Shown: positions 26,231-35,728 of the stretch, piece by piece
How the letters are laid out: every line of letters starts with the position of its first letter
Position numbering within the stretch: position 1 is the first letter of the stretch
DNA from: Lentisphaerota bacterium
GTDB lineage: Bacteria; Verrucomicrobiota; Lentisphaeria; Victivallales; Victivallaceae
DNA: 64,000 bases
Reading direction: 5' to 3'
NCBI GenBank assembly: GCA_015061685.1
Contig: SUWD01000007.1
Span: 45,153 to 109,152, forward strand
Made by a program: the position numbers and the translations under genes
The notes under the pieces: model-generated
The model's input: only the letters and a program-made list of their open reading frames with translations
Told to the model about the DNA's origin: nothing
Database searches by the model: none

Positions 26231-28654
26231 ATGCCGGAAAAAGAGAATACCCCGGACAAAATTAAAAAGCAGATGCTTTTGAAAAAAGAAAAAAGTCCAG
26301 CCGGAAAAACAGCTGTGAGATCTGTCACCAAATATCTGCTGTTTTTTCTGGCAACGCTTGTCATTGCTGTCATCATATTCTTTGACTCCATTTTGATGGT
26401 GCTTATAACATCGATCGGCAGCAGAATCACAGGAGCTGAAGTCTCGTTGGGAAATGTTGAAACATCATTTCTCCGGGGTGATATCAAGTTGACCGATTTG
26501 CGGATAAACAACCCTGAAGGATTCAGTAACTCCCCCGCAATTGAAATAGCTTCTCTCTATTTGCAAATCGATAAAAAAACACTTTTCGATAAAAAAATTA
26601 CAATCACTGATCTGGAAATCAGAAATCTGACTCTTTACGGAGCAGTCAATGATAAAGGAGAGGTAAATATAAGAAATATTCTGCAAAAATCTATTTTATC
26701 ACCGGTTCCTTCCGGAAAAAAAACGGATACGGCAATTTTTGATCTGGAAAAATTTCAACTGGGAAATGTCCGGGCAATAATAAAAGAGGATTTTCATCAC
26801 AACCGGATGGAAAAATTCGGCTTCGCTTTCAAACAATTATCGGGTTCAACTGTTGATGGGAAATTTTCGCTGACAGGTTTGCATTTGACACCTCCGGGAG
26901 AATGTTCTCACAGCATGCTGGAATTGAATTCGGCAGAAATAACCATCGATCCGGCAAGCATTTACAGCCAAAACCCTGTTATAAAAAACATCAAAATCAA
27001 TGATTTGAATGCGACAGCAGCACTGCACGACACCGGAAATTCCAATATCCATATCGTTTTTGACGCATTTGAGCAATTATTTCACGCGACCACCGATGTC
27101 CCTGAATTTTTTGATTCCCGCCAGATAACCCCCAAAGTAGAAAATATTTCTGTGAACAACAGTTCTCTTGCTGTCTGGGACGAAAGAAACCAAAACAATA
27201 TCCATGGTTTCGGCATAAAGTTTGACAATTTTTCAGCGGCAATCACATCCGGAGATATCACTTTCAAAAAGCTGATAATAAGCAATCCCCGCAACTATTC
27301 CCGAAATATGCTGGAAATAAAATCCGCTCATATAAAATTTGAACCGGATTCCATTTGGAGTGGTATTCCGGTATTTAATAACATACAAGCAGACGGAATT
27401 CAGGCGACGGCAGGTTTCCGCGGCGATAATGATTCAAATGTCACAGAGGTAATATTTTCTGTAAAGGAAATTTTTCAATCGATCACTGCAACATCTGCTT
27501 CTGCAGAGGCAGAAGCAGATGACTTGTTTCCGGTGGTGAAAAATTTCAATATCAGCGATGCCTCGTTTATTGTAGCAGATTCCCGCACGGCAGATAACAT
27601 CCACGGTTTCGGAGCATATTTCAAGCAATTTTCCGGTTCCCCATCCAAAGGTTCTCTGTTTTTAAGCGGATTGAAAGTGAAAAACCCGCAAGGTTACAAC
27701 CGGGATATGCTGGATATAAAAACATTGTCGCTTAAATTTGTTCCGGAATCTCTTTCCGAACCGGTTACCAAAATCCAAAAAATCGAAGTTGACGGAATAA
27801 ATGCAATTATCGGATTGAAAGAAAACAATCACTCCAATATCCACGATGTACGCAACACTTTTGCAGTCATCTTTTTTCCGCTGTTTTATAAAAAATCACA
27901 GGAGACAACCGATGCAGCTGATTATTTGTCTTCATTGGAAATATCTGATTTTGTCATGACAAACAGTACTGTTTCGGTTTGGGACTCCCGCAGTACCGAC
28001 AATCTTCATGGATTCAGTGCCTCGGTAGAAAAACTGGATCTTTCCAAAACAAACGGTTTTATCTCATTGAAAAATTTGAAATTGACCAATCCCAATGGTT
28101 ACCAGAATAAAGAGATGCTGACGATCGGATCACTGGATTCCAAATTTACCGAATCTGATAATGGCACATTGATCACCGAGACCCTGATAATAAATTCACT
28201 GCATGCTTCAGGTGAATTCAAAACAGATGGCCGTTTCAACATGCACGAAACAGCCGATTTACTCTGTTTCCTGTGCGATGAAGAAGTCACCTGCCCTCTG
28301 CCGCCAAAAGATAAAGAGCAAAAAACAGATCCCGAAAAAACATATCATACCGGTATTTTCAAGATGACAAACAGTACTTTTTCATTATGGGATGCCCGCC
28401 GCCGGATACCGTTAAAAATTTCCATTGACCAGAATGAACCGAAGTACAAATTCTCTTCCGGAACCCAGAGTGCTTTGGCTGTTTTGCACAATGACACGGC
28501 AACTCTGGAAACAGAATGTGCCGATATAACGGATATTGGAAAATTGATTTTCTATTTTCTCAACAATACAGCGGAGTCCGGTGTTCAATTGTTGAAAAAA
28601 TCCGGAGACACCGGAAAAAACTTTTTGGATTTAATTGTAAAAGGCCTTCAATAA
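26231..28654 (+). CDS. AsmA-like membrane-anchored repeat protein
   Basis: An N-terminal cytoplasmic Lys-rich stretch is followed by one membrane helix (YLLFFLATLVIAVIIFF, about residues 36-52) and a long periplasmic region. The region begins like AsmA-family proteins (GAEVSLGNVETSFLRGDIKL then TDLRINNPEGFSN). It then repeats a unit of about 140-150 residues four or five times, each with a NSSLAVWDER or NSTVSVWDSR type strand, an NIHGFGIKFDNFS type strand, LxxLKxxNPxGYxxxMLxI, and an IxVDGINAxxGxxxNxxSNI strand. AsmA-like proteins form long bridges for lipid transport between the membranes. It is cotranscribed with topA. Confidence 0.7.
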   Translation: MPEKENTPDKIKKQMLLKKEKSPAGKTAVRSVTKYLLFFLATLVIAVIIFFDSILMVLITSIGSRITGAEVSLGNVETSFLRGDIKLTDLRINNPEGFSNSPAIEIASLYLQIDKKTLFDKKITITDLEIRNLTLYGAVNDKGEVNIRNILQKSILSPVPSGKKTDTAIFDLEKFQLGNVRAIIKEDFHHNRMEKFGFAFKQLSGSTVDGKFSLTGLHLTPPGECSHSMLELNSAEITIDPASIYSQNPVIKNIKINDLNATAALHDTGNSNIHIVFDAFEQLFHATTDVPEFFDSRQITPKVENISVNNSSLAVWDERNQNNIHGFGIKFDNFSAAITSGDITFKKLIISNPRNYSRNMLEIKSAHIKFEPDSIWSGIPVFNNIQADGIQATAGFRGDNDSNVTEVIFSVKEIFQSITATSASAEAEADDLFPVVKNFNISDASFIVADSRTADNIHGFGAYFKQFSGSPSKGSLFLSGLKVKNPQGYNRDMLDIKTLSLKFVPESLSEPVTKIQKIEVDGINAIIGLKENNHSNIHDVRNTFAVIFFPLFYKKSQETTDAADYLSSLEISDFVMTNSTVSVWDSRSTDNLHGFSASVEKLDLSKTNGFISLKNLKLTNPNGYQNKEMLTIGSLDSKFTESDNGTLITETLIINSLHASGEFKTDGRFNMHETADLLCFLCDEEVTCPLPPKDKEQKTDPEKTYHTGIFKMTNSTFSLWDARRRIPLKISIDQNEPKYKFSSGTQSALAVLHNDTATLETECADITDIGKLIFYFLNNTAESGVQLLKKSGDTGKNFLDLIVKGLQ

Positions 28655-28704
28655 ATCATCCGGCATACAGCATAACATTTTCTCAAAATCCGTAATTTAG
28701 TCTA

Positions 28705-28732
28705 TTGACAAACAGAAAAAAAGAGCTATATT
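28705..28732 (+). promoter_or_regulatory. promoter of the Gfo/Idh oxidoreductase gene
   Basis: TTGACA (28705-28710) and TATATT (28727-28732) are separated by 16 nt, about 55 nt upstream of the start codon. Confidence 0.65.
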
Positions 28733-28786
28733 ACCTTGAATATCATTTTTCAATATTCAACTAAATACAATCGAAAGGGAAGAAAA

Positions 28787-29854
28787 ATGAAAAAAGTAAA
28801 ATATGCAATTATCGGATTCGGCGGTATTGCAGAAAACCGCATTGCCAAAGAAGGATTCGGATGCGATAAAACCCGTTTCAACGGCCTGCCCAATGCCGAA
28901 CTGGTCGGAGCAACAGATATGAATCCTGCCCGTGAAGCTGCCGCCAAAGCTCTCGGTCTCAAATGGTACAAAGATATGGATGCAATTTTCGCTGATCCGG
29001 AAATTGATGCCGTTTATGTGGCCACCAATAACCTCAGTCATGCCCCCATCGCGATCAAAGCAATGAATTCAGGAAAGCATGTCATGGCTGAAAAACCCAT
29101 CGCCACCAGCGTTGCTGATGCTTCTGCCATGGTCAAGCTGGCTGCCAAAAAACGTCTGAGTTTGACCATTGACCACATGATGGTCAATAACGCTTTCAAC
29201 CAGCTTGCCCGCAAATATGTTGCCGGCGGCAAACTCGGTAATATCAATGACAGTTGCTTCCACATGGAATTCCTCTTTGGAGCCTCACCGGAAGAAGCTG
29301 CTTCATGGCGTTGCAACAACGTCGATGAAATGGGCGGTCCTATCGGTGATGTCGCTTCTCACTGCGTCTATATGGCTGAATTCATGTTCGACAGCAAAAT
29401 CAAACAGGTCCAGGCGGTTTATCTGCCCAAAACCCTCAATATCAAAGCTGAAGACGGTGCTTACATCCGTTTCACTCTGGAAAATGGTCAAACCGGCTCT
29501 TTCAAAGTTGCCTTCTGCGAGAAACGCGGCGGTCTGGTCGGCACTCTTTCCAACCTCGGATATGAGATTTATGGTGATGCCGCTGTAATGCGTGGATACG
29601 GCACCATGTTCCAGCTCTCCGGTTACAAAGATGAACCTTACGCCATCCGGCTTGAGCTGGAAAGTGCCGAAGGAATCAAACCTCTGCGTCCCCGTAAATT
29701 TCCCAATATCTATCAGCAGATCATCATGCACCATGCCCAGTCTGTTATCGACGGCAAACCTTTGAATGCTGAAGACGGCTTGCGTAACTTGCGTGCCTGT
29801 TTTGCCATTCACAAGTCTGCCCGCAACGGCGGAAAAGCTTATATCGTAAAATAA
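28787..29854 (+). CDS. Gfo/Idh/MocA-family oxidoreductase
   Basis: The start at 28787 follows AAAGGGA. The 355-residue protein begins MKKVKYAIIGFGGIAENRIA, the NAD(P)-binding Rossmann GxGxxA pattern, and continues DAVYVATNNLSHAPIAIKAM and GKHVMAEKPIATSVADA with the conserved EKP Lys. The C-terminal domain contains GGPIGDVASHCVYMAEFMF, where D and H form the catalytic pair of the family. Members oxidise or reduce sugars, inositols or their acids with a tightly bound nicotinamide cofactor. It is monocistronic, between its own promoter and a strong hairpin. The substrate is unknown. Codon use is close to that of highly expressed genes here (rpsB, tsf), as in the M24-fold and 7646 genes, suggesting strong expression. 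Confidence 0.88.
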   Translation: MKKVKYAIIGFGGIAENRIAKEGFGCDKTRFNGLPNAELVGATDMNPAREAAAKALGLKWYKDMDAIFADPEIDAVYVATNNLSHAPIAIKAMNSGKHVMAEKPIATSVADASAMVKLAAKKRLSLTIDHMMVNNAFNQLARKYVAGGKLGNINDSCFHMEFLFGASPEEAASWRCNNVDEMGGPIGDVASHCVYMAEFMFDSKIKQVQAVYLPKTLNIKAEDGAYIRFTLENGQTGSFKVAFCEKRGGLVGTLSNLGYEIYGDAAVMRGYGTMFQLSGYKDEPYAIRLELESAEGIKPLRPRKFPNIYQQIIMHHAQSVIDGKPLNAEDGLRNLRACFAIHKSARNGGKAYIVK

Positions 29855-29871
29855 GACAAACCAGTATTTCA

Positions 29872-29906
29872 AGTGCGGACAGAAATTCCGGATTTCTGTC
29901 CGCACT
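29872..29906. terminator. perfect 15-bp hairpin after the oxidoreductase gene
   Basis: AGTGCGGACAGAAAT (29872-29886) pairs perfectly with ATTTCTGTCCGCACT (29892-29906) around a 5-nt loop. A long T-run is lacking, so it may act as a transcript stabiliser or a Rho-assisted terminator. Confidence 0.7.
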
Positions 29907-29926
29907 GTTCATTTCATCTGAATAAA

Positions 29927-30178
29927 ATGAAAAAATTCAATTACATAACCTGTGATGCTGTGTGCAGTGAATCGATCGACATAGAAATTGATGATTCTGG
30001 AAAAATTTCGTTTGTCCGGTTCAATGGAGGTTGTCCCGGTTCCTTAACGGCAGTATCGGCTCTGGTCAAAGGAAAATATCCGCTTGAAGCGATAGAAATT
30101 TTGAATGGGATTATCTGCGGCAGCAAAACGACAAGTTGTCCGGATCAATTGGCAAAAGCGTTGACCCAAATACTTTAG
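29927..30178 (+). CDS. TSCPD domain protein (small conserved family)
   Basis: This 83-residue protein starts MKKFNYITCDAVCSESIDIE and contains VRFNGGCPGSLTAVSALVKG and ILNGIICGSKTTSCPDQLAK, the conserved Cys pattern and the name-giving TSCPD sequence found alone and at the C terminus of some ribonucleotide reductases. The five Cys suggest metal or redox chemistry. Its function is not established. The ribosome site is weak. The last 68 bases overlap the 3' end of the convergent polyvalent-protein remnant. Confidence 0.85.
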   Translation: MKKFNYITCDAVCSESIDIEIDDSGKISFVRFNGGCPGSLTAVSALVKGKYPLEAIEILNGIICGSKTTSCPDQLAKALTQIL

Positions 30179-33100
30179 CGGCAAGCTCATCCAGCGTGAT
30201 TCCTTGAGCGTTTTTCAATTTCTGCTCCCGGTTGGCAAGGTATTTCTGATAGCTTGCATCGGTCTCGTTTTTGCCCTGCTTGCGTTTTATGGAATAGGTC
30301 TTGTATTCATCGGCAATAAAGCTCCCAGTGAAGTCCTCTCCAATATGGTCGGATCCCGGATTCAATTTGCCATTGTCGCTCTGCTCCATAAAGAAATCAA
30401 ACAGCGGATCAACACTCCGGCGGTAGTCAATCGGAGAAAGTGAGGTATCGCCGAGGTCGGAGGGCATGGAGAATTGCACCCCGCCGGAGGAATTTTCCGG
30501 ATTTTTTGAAGAAGCGGGGTTGACTTCCGCTTGCAAAGGATTTATATTATCCGAGGTTTGGGCAGTCAACTCCGCTTGATTCTCCTGCAACATTTTCTCG
30601 GAGATTTCATTTTTAGGCTGGTTGTTCGTTGCTTGCGATGTCGCAGACTGAGAACTGCGAACCCAAATCAATTTTCCTTTTGGTTTTTCATGTTGGCTTT
30701 TTCTGGTAAAGAAACTCACCACCGAGTAATAACCATCCTGCTTTCGCAATTCCAAAATGCCATAATATCTTGCTTTGGGAGGAAATATTTCAAGTTTGAT
30801 ATTTCCTGCTTCATCACGGGCATATATTTTGTTGATGTCTCCAAAAACAAGTTCCATTAAGCGAGCCAAGTCTTGGTTGGGGAAATCGGACAAGTGCTTA
30901 TAGATATGAACAATGCCAAAACCGTGGTTACCTTTGAGTAATTTTATCGGCAATGCTTCAAGACCAAAGTTTTGTCCTGCCTTTGCCATTTCTTCTGTGA
31001 TTTTACCCCAGATATTATTGCCCGAATCAGTTAAGATTTCTGTTTCTGCGGATATATTTTTGTCGTTGATAATATCCGTTATAGTCATTTGTCCGTGATT
31101 TTGAACATTGAACAACTGATTGCCATCTGTATCAACTGCCAACTCACTTACTCCCGCATTTTCCATAAGGTAAATGCGGTCTTCGGGGGCGACATCGGCG
31201 GTCTCATCAATCAGAGATCGGCGGCGTTCATCCATGCTCATTTTGGAACGGGTAACAGCGTTCCGGGATTCAACTTCTCCGGCAAGGCGTTTATAGGTCG
31301 ATTGCGGAGATGTTGACGATTCAGCATTGATCCGGTTGGTATCAAGCAATTCTTCAATGCGAGCGATACGGTGTTTGACGCTGGAAATCTGCTTTTCATT
31401 TGCTTCGGGAGATTTTTTCAGTTCTTTCAGTTGCTTTTCCAGTTTTTCTTTTTCTGTTATCAATTCATTTGCTTTGTTAATATGCCGCTGCAATACCGGG
31501 TCTTGACTTTCTCTTACATCTGTATCCATGCTGCCGCCGGGAGCAAAACCCTCAATGTCCTGAATGGCGTGCTGAATTTCGTGGATGAGAGATTCTTTTA
31601 TCCGATCAAGTTGAAGTTGCGTTATTTCCTTTATCTCTTTTTTGGCATTTGCTTCAATTTTTTTCGGATCTGTTTCCAAACGAAGCATGGCATAAGATTT
31701 TTGCTTTTTATCATCCCAATTATTTACATCGCTGATTTGACGTTTTGCTTTTTCAAGTCGTTTTTGTTCTTGTTCCGATAGACGATAGAATTTATCTGTA
31801 TTAAGATAAATTGTCTTGTCTTGCTCACTCCATGCAGCAAAAGCCTTGAGGTAAGAAGACATTTTTACCCGGATATTTTTCAATTCCGGATAAGCAGAAA
31901 ACAATTCGGGTGATTCTACAATGTCCGAAAGAACATCATCAAAAAATACCGGAGCTTCAAATTTTGACAGAGAACCATCGCTCAATACAAAACCCTCTTT
32001 GACTTTCAAATCCGGGATTTCCATTCTCCACTTGCCGTCTTTGCCTTTTTCCCAGCCGGTGGCAAGTTTGATCGTTTTGGCATCTTTGCCATCTGCGGTC
32101 ATTTCACGGGCAATACGAAGATTGTCAAGCAAGATTTCAGCATTCTCCATCCGGGCGGCTCCACGGTCGCCAATAAGCGAAAACAGCACCGTGTTGCCGG
32201 ATTCATCGGTTTTCTCCGGAGCGGATTTTTCAGCGGAGGGAACGGCAGTATCCTTTTTGCCCTTGCCACGCATCTTGTCAGAAAGCGTGGGTTTATCTTC
32301 CGGTTTTGCTTCGGCTTTGGGAGTATCAGCTATTTTGGCATCTGATACGGTTTTATCAACCGTCTTACGCATCTTTTCAGAAGTTGTCCGGGTGGCTTTC
32401 TCGATTTCTTTGGCATTGAGCGTTTTGCCGTCAAGAGTGAACGCATTGCCGCTTTTGGTGAAACTCTTGCCGTTTACGGTGTGTTCGCCATCCGGCAATT
32501 CGGTAAACGCCATGATCCGATCACGGCTCCCTGCTTCGGCAGAGGTGATTTTGTCAATGATTTTTTCAGGATCGGCACTTGACTTTTCCGCAGATTGAGG
32601 TATAGTATTATCGGTGGAGTTCTCCGGGGTGATATTGTCCGCAACCCCTTTGTTGTCATGAGCGGTGGTAAGAGGATTGGCAGGAGATTCCGCCACTTTC
32701 TTATATACTGTAACCAACCAATTTTGAGAAATTTGGTCAAAGTCGATCTGAACAACCACCCGATGCTTTTGATCGTTGCTGGTGTGTTCCAGAATAATTC
32801 GATTACCGCTTTTATCAGTGATCTTTCCATTACGAATTGCATCATCAGCTAAATCCCAGTCAAGATCCGGATGCCCCTCATCAATGTGTGCCAAGCCGTA
32901 TCCGGTCTTTCTGCCTTTGTTTTCAGCTTTTACTTCGGCATCAGTCTTGCCGTAAGGTAACGCAATACCACCAATATCATCCCGTACCCATGCATTCGGA
33001 ATCCAACCGGATTTGCGTTTGCGTAATTCTGCAACGCCTTTACTGCCACTATTGGCAAGATCATCGTGCCGCTCTCCCCATTCAGCCGGGGCTGTTTGGT

Positions 33101-33326
33101 CAGAGGTTTCCGGGGTGGAACGGATGGGAACGGAGGGAACGGAGGGGACGGAAGAGGAACCCTCTGCCGGGGTAACTGATAAGTTTTCTTTAGAAGTTGC
33201 CGTGTCGGTATCAGTGGTCTGTGCATTTTCTGCACTTGCCACTTGGGAACGGCATTGGCGATACTCTTTTTGCCAATCAATACCTCTCCAGTGTATGGCA
33301 AAATTCCAAAAATCTAAAAAAAACAA
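30111..33326 (-). pseudogene. remnant of a phage-type large polyvalent protein
   Basis: The 1071-codon open frame lacks a credible start: it opens with TTG and the next Met comes near residue 272, so the N terminus is probably lost. Residues 110-210 (GYGLAHIDEGHPDLDW then NWLVTVYKK) resemble the barnase/EndoU/colicin E5/RelE-type nuclease domains of phage polyvalent proteins. Residues 375-440 (LFSLIGDRGAARMENAEILL, IKLATGWEKGKDGKWRMEI) are typical of polyvalent-associated domains. HEIQH at about 582-586 is a zincin-type metal site. Around 770-870 (GFGIVHIYKHLSDFPNQD then YYSVVSFFTRK) a second similar nuclease-like domain follows. The frame then runs into the 3' end of the TSCPD gene, suggesting C-terminal truncation too. 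Such proteins are injected with phage or plasmid DNA. Confidence 0.7.
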
Positions 33327-33378
33327 AATGCCGAATTAAAAATTTTTAATTTTTTTCATGTTTTTTACATTTATATAC

Positions 33379-33407
33379 TTGAAAAATCGACACTCCGGTA
33401 ATAAATT
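33379..33407 (+). promoter_or_regulatory. weak candidate promoter of the orphan gene at 33461
   Basis: TTGAAA (33379-33384) and TAAATT (33402-33407) are 17 nt apart in a very AT-rich stretch, so the match may be fortuitous. Confidence 0.35.
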
Positions 33408-33460
33408 AAAATAAAGAATAACCATTAATCTTTTTTTTCAAACAACAAAAAAGGTGCAGT

Positions 33461-34021
33461 ATGAAATCGTTTATAAATATCACCAGACTGGATTATATCA
33501 AGAAAAAAGATATCATCTTGTGCAATGAATTAAAAATGCTGCAACATCTTTACGGAATTTACAACTCCAAAGCTGTGGAATTTATCATCAAAAATAATCT
33601 GCTCCGTCATGAAGCAGAGAAAGAAAAACTTTCATTCGTCGCTGTAAGAATCGTTTTCAAAGATATATGGGAATGGCACATCCCGGAGGAATTACAGAAA
33701 ATTATAGCCGAAACCGGAAAAAATCTGCTCTCCGGCAAATCCGGACCGATGGATTGCCTGTGGATATTGAAAAGTACTTCAGATAAAAAAATCCCGGTAT
33801 TTTTCTGCGATATAATTTTCTTCCTGCCGGATTCCGCAGACAAAAATTTACCCGATGTCGATAATAAAATATCCAGCAAAGAAAATTGCATTGCCGATTC
33901 TCGAATCCTTTTCTCAAGAAAAAATCAGGAAAATTATACCAAAGACTTGGAAAAACTTTTTCACCCCAGCCAAAACAGTACCGTCCTGCAATGTGAATTC
34001 GCTCACGATATGATCGTTTAA
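33461..34021 (+). CDS. hypothetical protein, no recognised family
   Basis: The 186-residue frame has a plausible AAAGGTG ribosome site. It has no signal peptide or membrane segment and no motif that I recognise; composition is rich in Lys, Ile and Phe. The middle (SFVAVRIVFKDIWEWHIPEE then CLWILKSTSDKKIPVFFCDI) alternates hydrophobic strands. It is AT-richer than the housekeeping genes and sits between a phage-protein remnant and a MITE-like element, in line with recent acquisition. A short hairpin TCCCGGTG/CACCGGGA follows at 34061-34087. Confidence 0.5.
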   Translation: MKSFINITRLDYIKKKDIILCNELKMLQHLYGIYNSKAVEFIIKNNLLRHEAEKEKLSFVAVRIVFKDIWEWHIPEELQKIIAETGKNLLSGKSGPMDCLWILKSTSDKKIPVFFCDIIFFLPDSADKNLPDVDNKISSKENCIADSRILFSRKNQENYTKDLEKLFHPSQNSTVLQCEFAHDMIV

Positions 34022-34217
34022 TTTCATCTCCACCAACACAGAAACGGAGACACGGCAAAGTCCCGGTGGAAACAGATCACACCGGGATAAATTCACGTTG
34101 CAGCTTTAATTACTCAAACTGAACCTTTTTTCTGCCTGAAAAGAGAAAGAAGGAGCGTTGCTTACCTCTGTGAAATTTTTGTAACAGTCTGTCTGATTAT
34201 ATATTCTTATTGTGCCA

Positions 34218-34246
34218 TTGACAAATTCGGACTCATGTGCTACATT
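34218..34246 (+). promoter_or_regulatory. promoter upstream of the MITE copy and fucosidase gene
   Basis: TTGACA (34218-34223) and TACATT (34241-34246) are 17 nt apart. Transcription from here would carry the whole MITE-like copy B in the 5' leader of the fucosidase mRNA. Confidence 0.55.
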
Positions 34247-34288
34247 TTAGGCATGTAACAAATGTTGAGCAAATAAAAATTGACACAA

Positions 34289-34452
34289 GAGCAATTTCAA
34301 AACTCCTCAAAAATTCTTAAAAATCATCGCTGCGATCTTAAAGCGGAGCGTTTCCGGTGGTTATTTATTCAATAGCCACGCTCAAACTGCCGCGTTGATC
34401 CCATCCACGCTGATTTTTTAATCTCTTTTTGAATCAGTATTGAAATTGCCCC
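34289..34452 (+). mobile_element. MITE-like element, copy B (164 bp)
   Basis: Inverted ends GAGCAATTTCAAAACT (34289-34304) and, inverted, GGGCAATTTCAATACT match over 16 bp with two differences. The first about 70 bp equals copy A (15522-15664, reversed) with one mismatch, and the far part shares the GCTGATTTTTTAATCTC region. Copy B has about 23 extra bases (around 34366-34388) containing TTCAATAGCC, which in copy A lies at the outer end, so B may be a rearranged copy. It ends 14 nt before the fucosidase start codon. Confidence 0.8.
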
Positions 34453-34465
34453 GCAAAGGAGAAAA

Positions 34466-35716
34466 ATGATCAGATTCAACGATGGAAGAGATTGGTTTCT
34501 GGAAAAACGTTACGGTATGTTCATACACTGGGGGATTTACTCTGTCGGCGGCCGTTCAGAATGGGAAATGCAGAAATACAATGTCCCCAAAGAGGAGTAC
34601 GATAAATATATCCCGCAATTTAAGGCTGAAAATTTTGATCCGGCACAATGGGTCGATTATGCCATCAAATCCGGTATGGAATATATGGCATTTACCGCCA
34701 AACACCATGACGGTTTCTGCATGTGGGATACAAAATATACCGATTACAATGTGATGAATACTCCTTTCGGCAAAGATCCGTTGCGGATGCTTGCCGATGA
34801 GTGTCACAAACGCAACTTTCCGCTGGTGATCTATTACTCCTGCATGGATTGGACTCATGAGGCATATCCCAATGACGGAACTTGCAGCAGCGTAATGACC
34901 GATCCGGCAAAACACGATATGCCCAAGTATATGGAATATGTAAAAAATCAGATTCGGGAACTCTGCACACAGTACGGTGAAATATACGGCATCTGGTGGG
35001 ACAACAATAATACAGGTTATTCCGATCCATCAGTCAACGCCATGATCCGCAAACTTCAACCCAAAGCGGTGATCAATGACCGTGGATTCAGCGGAGATGG
35101 TGATTACCGTACCCCTGAACGGTCAGGCAAGCGGGATAATGCGGCTTTTGTGATGCCGACCGAGGCATGCGACTCCATTTCCCGTGAAGCATGGTGCTGT
35201 CATAAGGATGGGGATTTCAATTCATCACGCTACTGCATGAATGCCATTACCTCTTTCATAGCCCGCGGAGCAAACTATCTGCTCAACATTGCCCCCGAAG
35301 CTGACGGCAGACTGCAAAAGGAGTACACAGACGTTCTGGACAAAGTGACTCCGTGGTTCAAAAAAGTTCGTGAAGCACTCTATGCGTCTTACCGTCCGTG
35401 GGTGCTTTTCAGGGATACTTTTCTCTGCACAGGTGACAAAAACACGCTTTATATTTTTCTTCTGGAACCGCCGACAGCCACAGCATTTCCGCTTATTCCG
35501 CTGGATACAGCTCCGGTATCAGCAGTGCTGCTGAATAACGGACAAGAACTCACTGTGGAATTCCGCGGGACCGCCCCTCACAAAAATCCTGTGGTGATTC
35601 TGCGGCATTACCCTGCCGATGAATTTTACAATGAGATCCCCGTCATAAAGCTTACTTTCAAAGAGGATATCGGCGAAGTCATCGCAAAAGTATCTGCCCA
35701 CGACTATCTGTGGTGA
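34466..35716 (+). CDS. alpha-L-fucosidase, GH29 family
   Basis: The 416-residue protein has the GH29 fold: RYGMFIHWGIYSVGG near the start, AFTAKHHDGFCMWDTKYTDY about residue 75, LVIYYSCMDWTH, and GEIYGIWWDNNN in which the Asp (about D179) is at the nucleophile position. It continues with INDRGFSGDGDYRTPER and a C-terminal beta domain. No signal peptide is present, so it hydrolyses fucosides inside the cell or is released otherwise. AAAGGAG precedes the ATG and the MITE-like element ends 14 nt upstream. The broken GNAT gene follows after 12 nt. Confidence 0.93.
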   Translation: MIRFNDGRDWFLEKRYGMFIHWGIYSVGGRSEWEMQKYNVPKEEYDKYIPQFKAENFDPAQWVDYAIKSGMEYMAFTAKHHDGFCMWDTKYTDYNVMNTPFGKDPLRMLADECHKRNFPLVIYYSCMDWTHEAYPNDGTCSSVMTDPAKHDMPKYMEYVKNQIRELCTQYGEIYGIWWDNNNTGYSDPSVNAMIRKLQPKAVINDRGFSGDGDYRTPERSGKRDNAAFVMPTEACDSISREAWCCHKDGDFNSSRYCMNAITSFIARGANYLLNIAPEADGRLQKEYTDVLDKVTPWFKKVREALYASYRPWVLFRDTFLCTGDKNTLYIFLLEPPTATAFPLIPLDTAPVSAVLLNNGQELTVEFRGTAPHKNPVVILRHYPADEFYNEIPVIKLTFKEDIGEVIAKVSAHDYLW

Positions 35717-35728
35717 ATATCTGAAAAA

